DNA from: Phycisphaeraceae bacterium
GTDB taxonomy: Bacteria > Planctomycetota > Phycisphaerae > Phycisphaerales > UBA1924
DNA length: 64,000 nucleotides
Assembly: GCA_026126305.1 (NCBI GenBank)
Contig: JAHCJI010000006.1
Span: 1 to 64,000, forward strand
Direction of reading: 5' to 3'
Made by a program: the position numbers and the translations under genes. The first letter of the stretch is position 1; each line of letters begins with the position of its first letter. Positions 29,635 to 39,283 of this stretch are shown one piece after another. The notes under the pieces were generated by a model, which was not told the origin of the DNA, searched no databases, and saw only the letters and a list, made by a program, of their open reading frames with translations.

Positions 29635-30930
29635 TCCTGCCACGGCGAGCCCCATGAGCAACTGCCACATCGCCAGGATGTGCGAGTTCATGTGCAGGAT
29701 CTCGAACAGGCACGCCACGAACAACCCCAGCAACGCCCACGCCAGGCCACCCGCGTAGGGATGCTCGTGCAGCCGAGACACCCACGCGATCCGTGCCATC
29801 ACCAACAGTACGATCGCGTACAGCGTGAAGCCGATAATCCCCGTGTTGGCCAACGGCTGGAGCAGCGTGTTGTGCGGGTGCGGGCCCGTGTGCGTTCGGC
29901 TGGCGGGATCGATGCCGCGCTTTTCCAGATTGGCCAGCACCCAGGGCTCGTACCCACCCTCGCCCGTGCCGATGATGGGGTGGTCGGCGAAGGCCTGCAC
30001 CGCCCACCACATGAGCAGCAGCCGCGTGCCGGTGTACGACGAGAAGTCCTTGTCGTCGAAGACCTGCCGAAGTTCTTCTCGCGCTTCCATCGCCCGTGGG
30101 GCGGCCACTTTCCAGGCCAATGCCCCACCCACGACGACCAGCACCAAGGCGACCGCCCCAGCCAAGGCCGCCCGCCGGGCCGTCCAACGCGCCTTCCACG
30201 CCCCCACCACGCACGCCAGGCCCACCAGCACGGCGGCGGAGATCCACGCCGCCCGCGTTCCCGTGGCCACGATGGCCGCCAGCGTAATGATCGTGCCCGC
30301 GCCACCCAGCAACGCCCACCCAAGCCGCGCGGTGTACAGCCCCCTCAAGCACGCGGCGATGTGCAGCCCCAGCACCGCGCACAACTTCGTGCCCCCCGCC
30401 ACCGGATTGTTCCAGCCCGAGTTGCGGTTGGGCATGTGATCCCACTGCGGCAACCAGTCCACGCCCCACCGGCCCAGCGAGTGGCTCACCTGGCTCAGGT
30501 TGTACACGAAACTGCCCGCGATGATCCCCAGCACCAGCGTGCCCACCATGGGCGCCAAGGGCAGCAGGAAAGGGATGTTCCACACGAATCGCATCTTGTC
30601 GATGCGGTCGATGCCCGCCGCCACGTCGGGCGACCACGCCAGCGTCACCACCCGCCAGAGCGTCCACGCCACCATCGCCAGGAACAGCGGGTGGGCCAGG
30701 CCCATCACGAACGCCCGCCACACCCAGGGCATCCGCGCCAGCGTCACGATCCACAGCAGCCCGCCGCCAACCTCGAGGTACGTCGTTCGCCCGCTGACCA
30801 GCACCATCCACGCCAGCCCGCCGGCCACATGCACCCACCAGAGCCAACTCGGACCGCCCTGGGCCCGAGCCAACGCGTCGCGGGCATACTCGCGGGAGAA
30901 GAAGCCCAGCACCAGGCGTTCGGCATGCAT
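29563..30930 (-). CDS. O-antigen-ligase-like membrane protein
   Basis: The 455-residue protein has about ten to twelve membrane segments and a central periplasmic loop typical of the WaaL/O-antigen polymerase superfamily. The loop has TGEGGYEPWVLANLEKRG, HTGPHPHNTLLQPLANTGI and a nearby FADHPIIGTGEGGYEP. The PHNxxLQxLxxTGxxG pattern is the characteristic ligase motif. It would join lipid-linked glycans to an acceptor at the outer leaflet. The start at 30930 is the first in-frame ATG before the membrane region. It overlaps the neuB 3' end by 72 nt, tail to tail. Confidence 0.85.
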   Translation of the reverse strand: MHAERLVLGFFSREYARDALARAQGGPSWLWWVHVAGGLAWMVLVSGRTTYLEVGGGLLWIVTLARMPWVWRAFVMGLAHPLFLAMVAWTLWRVVTLAWSPDVAAGIDRIDKMRFVWNIPFLLPLAPMVGTLVLGIIAGSFVYNLSQVSHSLGRWGVDWLPQWDHMPNRNSGWNNPVAGGTKLCAVLGLHIAACLRGLYTARLGWALLGGAGTIITLAAIVATGTRAAWISAAVLVGLACVVGAWKARWTARRAALAGAVALVLVVVGGALAWKVAAPRAMEAREELRQVFDDKDFSSYTGTRLLLMWWAVQAFADHPIIGTGEGGYEPWVLANLEKRGIDPASRTHTGPHPHNTLLQPLANTGIIGFTLYAIVLLVMARIAWVSRLHEHPYAGGLAWALLGLFVACLFEILHMNSHILAMWQLLMGLAVAGSIQYVVGQDGTVGGDGKLEALAE

Positions 30931-31094
30931 AAGGGATAACCCCCCGATCGACCTCGCCCGCGCGCCATCTCGTGGCGATAACCCGAAAAGGAATGCAACG
31001 AACCCGGGCTCGATTCGTACAATAGTGAGGTGGGGGTTCACAATCGCCCGCCATCGGTCCGATGCGCAGCCAGAGAACCCACGGAGGTGCCGCC

Positions 31095-32858
31095 ATGCAA
31101 GCTGTCCACCGCGTCGTCCGCAAGGCCTCGCTGCGGCTCTTTGCCCGACTGTTCCTCCAGAAACTGGCCGTGACGACCTTCGTAGCCGTGCTGGGCGTTC
31201 TTGGGGCCAAGGTCGGCTTCTGGCTCGCGGGCGTCGCGCTCGACGCGAGCGCGACCATCGCCATCGCCGCCGTGGTGGCACTCGCCTCGGCGCTGCTCTG
31301 GGCGCTGCTGGCCCGCCCGCGTGGCGTGGCCGTGGCGCGGGCCGTCGACGAGGCCGCCGGCCTGCGCGAGAGCCTGAGCACGGCGTGGATCTATGAAAAG
31401 CAAACCGACCCATGGTCGGTCGCCGTGCGCGGCGACGCCGAACGCCGAGCCTCGGCCGTCGACGTTCGCGCCGCCCTGCCCCTGACCCTGGGACAGTTCT
31501 GGAAAGCGCCCCCCATCGCCGCCGCCGCCGTCGCCATCATCTGGCTCGTCCTTCCGGCCAACAGTCCGGACATCTTCGGCTGGATGCGCCAGGCCGAGGA
31601 ACAGGCCAAGGCCCAGGATGAACTCGAGCAGGCCCAGGTTGCCATCCAGGTTGCCGAGGAGATCTTGCAGCAGGTTTCTGAGAAGACCGGCCAGCAGTTC
31701 GAGAACTTCAACACCGAACTGCTGCCCGAGCTCAAGACACCGGAAGCGCTTCGCATGGCCGCCCTGGACAAACTCACCCAAGCCGAGCAGGCGTTGCGCG
31801 AGGAAGTCGAGCGTGGCGAGAACACGATGAAGCTCGAAGCCATGCGCCGCGAACTCAGCCGCATGAAGCAGCCCGGCCCGGGCCCGGCCGCCGAGTTCGC
31901 CCGCGAACTGGCCCGGGGCGAATTCCAGGCCGCCAACGAGAAGCTCCAGGAACTGCGCGAGAAACTCGAAGCCGGCGAGCTGAGCGAGGCCGACCGCCAG
32001 CAATTGGCCGAGCAACTTCAAAACATGCAGGAACAACTCGAGCAGATCGCCCAGGACCGCGCCTCGCTCGAGAACGCCCTCCAGCAGGCGGGCATGAACC
32101 AGGAGCAGGCCCAGCAACTGGCCCAGCAACTGGCCCAGCAGGCCGGCAACCCCCAGCAGATGCAGCAGACCTTGCAACAGGCCATGCAGCAGATGCAGAA
32201 CCTCTCGCCCCAGCAACAGCAGCAACTCATGCAGCAGGCCCAGCAGATGGCCCAGGCCTGCCAGGCCTGCCAGAACATGGGCCAGCAACTGGGCCAGATG
32301 GCCCAGATGTGCCAGGGTGGCGGAGAGGGCGAAATGGGCCAGATGGGCGAAGGCGGCATGCTCAGCCAGATGGAAATGATGCAGATGGAGCAGATGGCCG
32401 CCCAAGCCATGCTGGCCCAGACCCAGGCCCAGATGGAATCCATGTGCCAGAACCCCGGGAGCGGTTTGGCCAGCCTCCGGCAGGGTGGCGGCTCGGGCAA
32501 CTCGCCCAATGCCGGAGTGGGCACCAGCCACGCCACCGGCGACGAAACACAACAGATCGAAGTCGACCGCCAGGCCCAACGCACGCCCACCCAACTCGGG
32601 CAGGGGCCCATCGTCGCTGAACGCCTGGTGTACGGCAACCTCGTCCGCGGCGAATCCGTCGCCCAGTTCTCGCAAGCCGTGCAGGCCGCCAGCACAGGCG
32701 TGGCCGAAGCAATCGAGGACAACGTCGTGCCCATCGAATGGCAAGAGTCGCTCCAGGCCTACTTCGGCCGCCTCCAGAAGCGGGCCGAGGTGGTGCAAGG
32801 CGCGGCCAAGCCCGTCGAGACCAAGCCCGTCGAGGCCAAGCCCGAGGGCGGGAACTGA
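31095..32858 (+). CDS. Membrane-anchored coiled-coil Gln/Met-rich protein
   Basis: The 587-residue product has two N-terminal membrane helices (about 15-65) and a third near residue 145. The segment VARAVDEAAGLRESLSTAW resembles the start of DUF4175-type proteins. Residues 165-330 are a long coiled coil. Residues 330-470 are low complexity, rich in Gln and Met (QQLAQQLAQQAGNPQQMQQ, MEMMQMEQMAAQAML). Two Cys pairs (QACQACQ) and a C-terminal domain with a Lys/Pro tail follow. A strong GGAGG lies 7 nt before the ATG. The role is unknown; a large envelope scaffold is a guess. Confidence 0.75.
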   Translation: MQAVHRVVRKASLRLFARLFLQKLAVTTFVAVLGVLGAKVGFWLAGVALDASATIAIAAVVALASALLWALLARPRGVAVARAVDEAAGLRESLSTAWIYEKQTDPWSVAVRGDAERRASAVDVRAALPLTLGQFWKAPPIAAAAVAIIWLVLPANSPDIFGWMRQAEEQAKAQDELEQAQVAIQVAEEILQQVSEKTGQQFENFNTELLPELKTPEALRMAALDKLTQAEQALREEVERGENTMKLEAMRRELSRMKQPGPGPAAEFARELARGEFQAANEKLQELREKLEAGELSEADRQQLAEQLQNMQEQLEQIAQDRASLENALQQAGMNQEQAQQLAQQLAQQAGNPQQMQQTLQQAMQQMQNLSPQQQQQLMQQAQQMAQACQACQNMGQQLGQMAQMCQGGGEGEMGQMGEGGMLSQMEMMQMEQMAAQAMLAQTQAQMESMCQNPGSGLASLRQGGGSGNSPNAGVGTSHATGDETQQIEVDRQAQRTPTQLGQGPIVAERLVYGNLVRGESVAQFSQAVQAASTGVAEAIEDNVVPIEWQESLQAYFGRLQKRAEVVQGAAKPVETKPVEAKPEGGN

Positions 32859-32945
32859 GTTCTTCCGTCCGGTTCATCGCCTTTGACTAAACCAAGCCCA
32901 TAACGCCGACACGCTGGGGCTCATGCCATACAAGAACAAAAAGAA

Positions 32946-32970
32946 CCCCGCGCAGAGCCGCGGGGCTTTC
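32946..32970. terminator. Bidirectional terminator between convergent genes
   Basis: CCCCGCG (32946-32952) and CGCGGGG (32959-32965) form a perfect 7-bp stem, with CTTTC on the right and AAAAAGAA on the left. Both strands therefore have a T-rich tail. Confidence 0.8.
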
Positions 32971-32997
32971 AATGGCGCACGCGTTGTCGGGCTGGGT

Positions 32998-35043
32998 CTA
33001 CTGCACGCTGAGTTTCTGGAAATATTCGCGGCGTTCGGCCTCGGCGTTTTCGATGTCGCGGAGCAACTGGGTCGCGGATCGTTGCAGCTCGTTCAGCTTG
33101 TCTTCCTGCTCGGTGAGGGTGGCCAGGTAGCGGCGGTAGAGGTCGGTGGTCTTGTCGATGGCCTGCATGTTCTGGCGGATGCGGGCCTGGTCGGTCTGGA
33201 TGGCGTTGATCTGCTGCTGGTTGCCCGTCTGGCTGGCGCGAAGGTCGGCCACGCGCTGGTTGAGGCGGGCACCCTCGCGCAGGGCGTTGAGGAGACGCTC
33301 GCTTGGCCTTTCGCCCCGAGAGACCTGCTCGATGAGGTTGTTGATGTTGGCATCGACCAGGCCCACGCTGGTGCGTTCGGTCCGGCGCTCGACGACCTTG
33401 AGTTCGAGGGATTTTCCAGCGTCGACGGCACGTTCGAAGCGGACCTTGCCGTCGTCGCTACGGGCGCCGTTGGTGGGCTCGACCAGATCCCACCCGCCCA
33501 TGGGCTGGTGCTCGATGATGACGGTGCGTTGCTTGTCAGCCTCATTGCGCAGGGTGTAGGTCTTGGTATTGGTGCGCACGAAGCTGCTCTGGAGCAGGCC
33601 GTTGGTGATGCTGTAGGTAGCACGCGAACTGCTGCTGCTCTGGGCCTGCTGGGCCTTGAGGTCCATGTCGACCGCGTAGGCGAGCATGCGCTGGGCCCCG
33701 CGCGGCACGAAGCCCACCATCGCGTCGCCCGCATACGCGCCGTCGTAGACCGCCACGGGCCCCTCGATGAGCGGGGCGGTGGTCGAGTTGGTCAAGTCCA
33801 CGCCCAGCATGGGCTGCTCGCTCTCGCTGGGGGTATAGATGCTGATCTTGCGAGCCTTGACCCGCTCGGTCAGCACGGGGATCATCGCGCTCTGCTGGCG
33901 GTCGAGGTCGATGGGGTTGGCGATCCGCAGCACGACCGACTCGCCCACCTGCACCGCGGCGGCCATGCTGGCGGCCGAATCGAAGAACGCCTCGGCCGAC
34001 TCCAGTGTCAGCAACGCGGAACCGCTGCGGCCCCGGCTCGCCGACTCGCGTGCCGCCGCAGGCGCGCTCCGCATCGCCCGCTGCAAATCGATCTCGGGCA
34101 CATCGCCCCCATCCTGGAACGGCGATCGACCCCCGCCACCGGTATACATCTTGGGCCGCGCCAGCATCCCACCGGGCACCGGCACATCCGGCCGCTGCAC
34201 GAAGAGCGGCGTCTGGAGGTCCATCGTAAAGCCCACCGGCTGGCTAGCCACAAGCGAGAGATCGATCTTGCGCCAGTCCTCCTCGGTGGTGTTCTCGACG
34301 ATGGCCCAGGCCTGGAGGATGGGCTCGCGCTGGTCGTTGAGCACCAGGCGGTACGCGGGCTTCCACACGGGCATCTCGTGGACGTAGCTGACCAGCAACT
34401 GCCGTTCGCCCCGGCCCGCGCTGGAGACCTCGACCGTGCGGATGTTCTCGTCGCGCTCCTGGGCGAGGATGGCCAGGGCCCGCTCGATGTCCTGCTTCAG
34501 GCGTTGGTCCTGGAACTCGAGGTTGATGATGTCGTCCAGGTCGATGCGCCGCACGCCCGCTCCGGTGAAGACGGTGACGGCGTGGGTCGTAATGGGGATG
34601 TCTCCGCCGGAGCGCTGGAGCGCCTCGACGCTGGTGATGGTGCCCTCGGCTGTGCTGTCGGCGGTCTGCACCTTCACCCGTGCCCCCCGCAGGCGGCCCA
34701 GCAGCGTGGCCATCGACGGGTTGTCGGCAAGGTTCACCCCGAAACTGGCCAGACGCCGCTCGATGGGCTCTCGCGAGCCGTAGCTGATGGCCCCGACGGT
34801 GCCTGCCTCGTCGAGCACGACCAGGCTCTTGAGCAGGTCGTTGAGCTGGCCCTGGTCGACCCGCAGGCGGACGCTGGCGTCGCCGCGCACTGGGCCGACA
34901 CGCTCGAAGCTGCCCACACCCGAGCGGTAGAGGGTAATGGCGGTGATGGGAAGGTCCTGGGCCTCGTCCTGTGCGGACAAGGGCAAGGCAAGGCCGGAAA
35001 CCAGGGCAAGGGCCAGGCAGGTGCGTGCGGGTGCGGCGGGCAT
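32998..35043 (-). CDS. Secreted DUF4139-type protein
   Basis: The 681-residue product has a signal peptide (RTCLALALVSGLALPLSAQ). It follows the DUF4139/mucoidy-inhibitor-like plan. An N-terminal beta domain begins ITLYRSGVGSFERVG. A central region has LLVSYVHEMPVWKPAYRLVL and AWAIVENTTEEDWRKIDLSLV, a block highly typical of the family. A C-terminal coiled coil ends at the stop. The biological role of the family is unknown. Start 35043 has GGAGGAAG just upstream. It is divergent from the FAD/Fe-S oxidase at 35169 and convergent with the Gln-rich gene. Confidence 0.88.
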   Translation of the reverse strand: MPAAPARTCLALALVSGLALPLSAQDEAQDLPITAITLYRSGVGSFERVGPVRGDASVRLRVDQGQLNDLLKSLVVLDEAGTVGAISYGSREPIERRLASFGVNLADNPSMATLLGRLRGARVKVQTADSTAEGTITSVEALQRSGGDIPITTHAVTVFTGAGVRRIDLDDIINLEFQDQRLKQDIERALAILAQERDENIRTVEVSSAGRGERQLLVSYVHEMPVWKPAYRLVLNDQREPILQAWAIVENTTEEDWRKIDLSLVASQPVGFTMDLQTPLFVQRPDVPVPGGMLARPKMYTGGGGRSPFQDGGDVPEIDLQRAMRSAPAAARESASRGRSGSALLTLESAEAFFDSAASMAAAVQVGESVVLRIANPIDLDRQQSAMIPVLTERVKARKISIYTPSESEQPMLGVDLTNSTTAPLIEGPVAVYDGAYAGDAMVGFVPRGAQRMLAYAVDMDLKAQQAQSSSSSRATYSITNGLLQSSFVRTNTKTYTLRNEADKQRTVIIEHQPMGGWDLVEPTNGARSDDGKVRFERAVDAGKSLELKVVERRTERTSVGLVDANINNLIEQVSRGERPSERLLNALREGARLNQRVADLRASQTGNQQQINAIQTDQARIRQNMQAIDKTTDLYRRYLATLTEQEDKLNELQRSATQLLRDIENAEAERREYFQKLSVQ

Positions 35044-35157
35044 GGGTTCTTCCTCCGTGTGTTGGGTAAGGGCATGTACGGACGCCAGCCCACTTGGATC
35101 GACCGGGCGGGGGGTTTCCGTCCAGCCGACGCGCCGATGTGACACGAGCGTGACCGA

Positions 35158-35163
35158 TACCCT
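35158..35163 (+). promoter_or_regulatory. Putative leaderless -10 hexamer for the FAD/Fe-S oxidase
   Basis: TACCCT ends 5 nt before the ATG at 35169, with no Shine-Dalgarno. Confidence 0.5.
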
Positions 35164-35168
35164 GTCGG

Positions 35169-38144
35169 ATGCCTTCCATTCACCTTCCACAGATTGATCC
35201 GAGCACCGGTGCCCTGCCCGCGGGCATCTTGACCGCCCTTGAAAGCACCATCGAAGGCCAGGTGCGGGCAGGTTTTCACGACCGCATGCTCTACGCCACC
35301 GACGCGTCCAGCTTCCAAATCGAGCCCCTGGGTGTGGTCATCCCGAAGCACGCCGGCGACGTTGTGAAGGCCGCGCGCCTGGCGCACGACCACGGCCTGC
35401 CCCTGCTGCCCCGCGGCGGGGGCACGAGCCTGGCGGGTCAGTGCGTGAACCGGGCCCTGGTCATCGACACGAGTGTGCACATGACGGCGATCCGATCCAT
35501 CGACGTGCTACAGCGTTGCTGCACGACCGAGCCCGGCATCACCATCGACGACCTGAACTCGGCCATCGCGCACACCGGGCTGTTCTTCGCGCCCGATCCC
35601 TCGACGGCTCGGCAGGCCAATATCGGCGGCAGCATCGGCAACAACGCCGCGGGGGCGCGGTCGGTGCTCTATGGGCGGATGGCCGAGAACGTGCGTGCGA
35701 TCGAGGCGTGCCTTGCCGACGGCACGGTGGCGCGCTTCGAGGCTGGCTCGACCGAACCCGCCGCCCGGCGCATCGCGCGCCAGGTCATCGAGATCGTCAA
35801 GGAATACCGCGCGCTCATCCGCGAACGCTTCCCTAGGACCCTCCGCCGCAACGCGGGCTACGCGCTGGACATGGTGCTCGACGACATCGAACGGGCCGAG
35901 CGCGAGGGGCGCGACCCGCTGTTCGTGGTGAACCTCGCCAAACTGCTCTGCGGCAGCGAGGGCACGCTAGCCATCACGCTGGCCGCCGACCTGATCTTGC
36001 ACCCATTGCCCAAGGCCCGGGGCCTGCTGCTGCTGGGCTTCAACGACCTGGACCACGCCATCGCGGCCGTCGGGCCCCTGCTTGAGACCAAGCCCGCGGC
36101 GGTGGAGTTGGTCGACGACGTGGTCATCGACCTGGCGCTGGCCAACCGCACGCACAAGGCCTCGGCGATGGCCATGCCCGCGCCCAGCGAAGGCACGCTG
36201 CGCGCCGTGCTCTACGTCGAGTACTTCGCCGAATCCATCGAGCTGTTGCGGGAAAAACTCGAACACGGGCAGCGTGTAGCGGCGGCGTGCGACCCAAAGG
36301 CGGGCGCGTACGCCATCGAAGACCCGCGCGAGATGGCCGGCGCCTGGGCCCTGCGCAAGGCGGGAGAGCCCCTGCTGCACGGCGTCGTCAGCGACCGCAA
36401 GCCCGTGACCTTCGTGGAGGACAACGCCGTGCCCGTGGAACGGTTGGGCGAGTTCGTGCGACGCTTCCGCGAGATCGTGCAACGCCACGGAACGTTCGCG
36501 GCGTTCTATGCCCACGCGTCGGTGGGCGTGCTGCATGTGCGTCCGATGCTCGACCCGCGCGACCCGTGCGACGAACTTCGGTTGCACGCCATCGCACTGG
36601 AAGTCGCGGACCTGGCCAAGGAACTTGGCGGGGTGATGAGCGGCGAGCACGGCGACGGGCGCGTGCGCGGGCCCTTGCTCGAACGCTTCTATGGTCCCCA
36701 GTTAATGGCCGCCTTCGCGCGCGTCAAGGCCGCCTTCGACCCCAAGGGCCTGCTCAACCCCGGTAACATCGTGGGCACCCCCACCGCCATCGAGACCATC
36801 ACCCAGCAGACACGCATCCGCCCGCAAGGCCGGGACGTGGACGTGCCGCCCGTGCCGACGTACTTCGACTACGCCGACCAGCACGGGCTGCGCGGCGCGG
36901 TGGAGATGTGCAACGGCGCGGGCGTCTGCCGAAAGCGCAGCGGCGGGGTGATGTGCCCCAGTTACATGGCCACGCTCGACGAGCGGCACAGCACGCGCGG
37001 CCGCGGCAACGCGCTGCGCCTGGCCACCACGGGCCAACTGCAATCCAGCGACGCCGACCCGTGGAACGACCCGGGCACGATCGAGACCCTGAACCTGTGC
37101 CTCAGTTGCAAGGCGTGCAAGAGCGAGTGCCCCAGCAACGTGGACATCGCGCGGCTGAAGGCCGAGTACACCGCCCAACGCTTCGCCTCGCTCGGGCGTC
37201 CGACGCTCCAGGCCACCGTCTTCGGGCACGTGCGCGTGCTGAACCGCCTGGGCTCGCTCACGCCCGGGCTGGCCAACGCGGTGAACCGGACCGGACCGGC
37301 CAGGCGGGCCGCGGGAAAACTCTTGAACCTCGACGAGCGCCGCAGCCTGCCGGCGTTTGCACGATCCTTGAAAAAGCAATGGAAGCGCGCGGCGCTGGGC
37401 CAGCAGACGAATCGCCCGATGGTGCTGGTGTTTGGCGATTGCTTCACGATGTACAACGAACCTCGCATCGGGCTGGCCGCCGGCCGCGTGCTCGAAGCCT
37501 TCGGCTACAACCCCGTGCTGGTGGACGCGGGTTGTTGCGGCCGCGCGATGATCTCCACGGGCCTGCTCGACGACGCGGCCCGCACCATCGCCCGCACGCA
37601 CGCAAGGCTCGTCGCGGCCGACGCGCACGCGCCCATCGTCTTGCTCGAGCCGAGTTGTCTGTCGGCGATCATCGACGATTGGGTGCAACTCAAGTCCGCC
37701 GTGCCGCTGGCCGACCGTACCGGGCTGGCCTCGCGCACGTTCGGGTTCGAGGCCTTCCTGCACGAGCACTGGGACCGGCACCCCATCCGGCCCGAGACGC
37801 AGGAAAGGCCCGAGATCTACTTGCACGGCCACTGCCACGAGAAGGCCCTTCGCGGCATCGGTGCATCGACGAAAATGCTCGAACGCTACGCGATGGTGCG
37901 CACCGCCGACGTGACCTGCTGCGGCATGGCGGGCTCCTTCGGCTTCACGAAGGACCGCTACGACCTCTCGATGAAGATCGGCGAACTGGGCGCGCTGCCC
38001 CACGCGCGCCGGGCATCGGGCAAGGGCCAAGTCGTGCTCGCCCCGGGCACGAGCTGCCGCCACCAGATGCTTGACGGAGCGCACGTGCGGGCGCTGCACC
38101 CGGCGGAGTGGTTGGATGGGTTGCTGCGTCAGCCGGCGGGCTGA
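35169..38144 (+). CDS. FAD-linked oxidase with C-terminal Fe-S / CCG domains
   Basis: The 991-residue protein fuses a GlcD-like and a GlpC/GlcF-like half. Residues 30-560 are an FAD-binding PCMH and C-terminal oxidase domain (PRGGGTSLAGQCVN, GGSIGNNAAGARS, GEHGDGRVRG, FDPKGLLNPGN). Then come ferredoxin-like cysteines (MCNGAGVCRK near 580 and CLSCKACKSECPSN near 640). Two CCG-type domains follow (VDAGCCGRAM and DVTCCGMAGSFGF, with HGHCHEKAL). It should oxidise a 2-hydroxy acid such as D-lactate or glycolate and pass electrons to the respiratory chain. The substrate is not determined by the sequence. Its 3' end overlaps the convergent gene by 16 nt. Confidence 0.92.
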   Translation: MPSIHLPQIDPSTGALPAGILTALESTIEGQVRAGFHDRMLYATDASSFQIEPLGVVIPKHAGDVVKAARLAHDHGLPLLPRGGGTSLAGQCVNRALVIDTSVHMTAIRSIDVLQRCCTTEPGITIDDLNSAIAHTGLFFAPDPSTARQANIGGSIGNNAAGARSVLYGRMAENVRAIEACLADGTVARFEAGSTEPAARRIARQVIEIVKEYRALIRERFPRTLRRNAGYALDMVLDDIERAEREGRDPLFVVNLAKLLCGSEGTLAITLAADLILHPLPKARGLLLLGFNDLDHAIAAVGPLLETKPAAVELVDDVVIDLALANRTHKASAMAMPAPSEGTLRAVLYVEYFAESIELLREKLEHGQRVAAACDPKAGAYAIEDPREMAGAWALRKAGEPLLHGVVSDRKPVTFVEDNAVPVERLGEFVRRFREIVQRHGTFAAFYAHASVGVLHVRPMLDPRDPCDELRLHAIALEVADLAKELGGVMSGEHGDGRVRGPLLERFYGPQLMAAFARVKAAFDPKGLLNPGNIVGTPTAIETITQQTRIRPQGRDVDVPPVPTYFDYADQHGLRGAVEMCNGAGVCRKRSGGVMCPSYMATLDERHSTRGRGNALRLATTGQLQSSDADPWNDPGTIETLNLCLSCKACKSECPSNVDIARLKAEYTAQRFASLGRPTLQATVFGHVRVLNRLGSLTPGLANAVNRTGPARRAAGKLLNLDERRSLPAFARSLKKQWKRAALGQQTNRPMVLVFGDCFTMYNEPRIGLAAGRVLEAFGYNPVLVDAGCCGRAMISTGLLDDAARTIARTHARLVAADAHAPIVLLEPSCLSAIIDDWVQLKSAVPLADRTGLASRTFGFEAFLHEHWDRHPIRPETQERPEIYLHGHCHEKALRGIGASTKMLERYAMVRTADVTCCGMAGSFGFTKDRYDLSMKIGELGALPHARRASGKGQVVLAPGTSCRHQMLDGAHVRALHPAEWLDGLLRQPAG

Positions 38145-39199
38145 ACGGGCAGTTTCCACCTTGCATGACAGTGTGGGCAAGGGACCAGCCCATCATCATC
38201 AACACCGAGGCCGCGAATGTTGGTATCGCAGGCTGGGCAGATGTCCAGCGCCAGGTTGTACTGCCGAAACACTCCGGACACGCGTGCTTTCAGCAAAAAT
38301 ACACCGATTCCTATCGATGCCAAAAGCCCGGCGACACTGATGAATTCGATCGCAGCCTCGCCAAGCCAACCGCCCAGGCCCCACTCTGTCAGCTTGAAGA
38401 TCAGCCACGGAAGCAATAGCACGCACAGCACGACCGACACCCATTGCACGAAGATACCAAGGCTCGCCCGCTCGCGCTCGCGCCTCGTCCTTGAGCGTAG
38501 AGAGGCCTTCCGGCGTTTCGCGTCTCCCTTGCGCGGCCGCTCGACACCGGCATCATCCACGACGCCACCATGCAACAGGACACTGTCGTATCGCCGACGG
38601 GCGGCACTTGGCGCGGGCCATTGATCGCCGCATTCGGGACAGATCATCGTGTCTTGTGGCGCGGCCTCGGGCGCGCTCGTCAGGTCGTAGTCGCACGTGG
38701 GACAGGCTTCGGGCGATCCCACGCGCCACACGGCCCAGCAGGACGGGCATGGGGTGAGCCCGTCGGCATCGGGCACGATCCCCAGCAGTGAATGCCCGCA
38801 CGACGCACACGACCCGCGCGAAGCCATCATCCGCGCGGTGATGGGCCTGCCCTTCCAAGCCCACAGCCCAGCGACGATCAATAGAACGACGGGCACGAGC
38901 CCCGAAATGCTCAGCATGAGAAAGCCCACGCCATAGAGGAGCAACCCATAGTTGCTCGACCCACTCGAACCGAGCGTGGGCAAAGCAACCGTGAGCCAGA
39001 ACACCGAAACAAAGACACCCTTGGCAAGCAGATAGGCACTGCACGCCCATGCGCCTAAAAGTAAAGAGCGAATCCTCATGGGCACCATGAATTGTCGTCG
39101 CCACAGACGCAGCGGTCCCGGTGCCCTGCGCAGGGGCTTGACTACCCGCACGAGCCGTCCCCGTTCGTCGGGTGTCGATCTCAAAAGACGGTCGAACAT
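38129..39199 (-). CDS. Membrane protein with several zinc-ribbon motifs
   Basis: The 356-residue product has two N-terminal membrane segments, then three CxxC pairs in a row (CASCGHSLL, CPSCWAVW, CPTCDYDL) and CPECGDQW. A Lys/Arg-rich loop, two more membrane segments and a final ribbon (CPACDTNI, CPHCHARW) follow. The pattern suggests several structural zinc sites on the cytoplasmic face. GGAG lies 6 nt before the ATG at 39199. It is unrelated in function to its convergent neighbour, which it overlaps by 16 nt. No function is known. Confidence 0.75.
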   Translation of the reverse strand: MFDRLLRSTPDERGRLVRVVKPLRRAPGPLRLWRRQFMVPMRIRSLLLGAWACSAYLLAKGVFVSVFWLTVALPTLGSSGSSNYGLLLYGVGFLMLSISGLVPVVLLIVAGLWAWKGRPITARMMASRGSCASCGHSLLGIVPDADGLTPCPSCWAVWRVGSPEACPTCDYDLTSAPEAAPQDTMICPECGDQWPAPSAARRRYDSVLLHGGVVDDAGVERPRKGDAKRRKASLRSRTRRERERASLGIFVQWVSVVLCVLLLPWLIFKLTEWGLGGWLGEAAIEFISVAGLLASIGIGVFLLKARVSGVFRQYNLALDICPACDTNIRGLGVDDDGLVPCPHCHARWKLPVQPAG

Positions 39200-39283
39200 G
39201 GCCACTCCATCGCCTGTCGGCAACTGACGCACAGTATTCGCCCTCCCCAGCCCCCCGGATCCCCCCTACGATAGGGCTTTGTT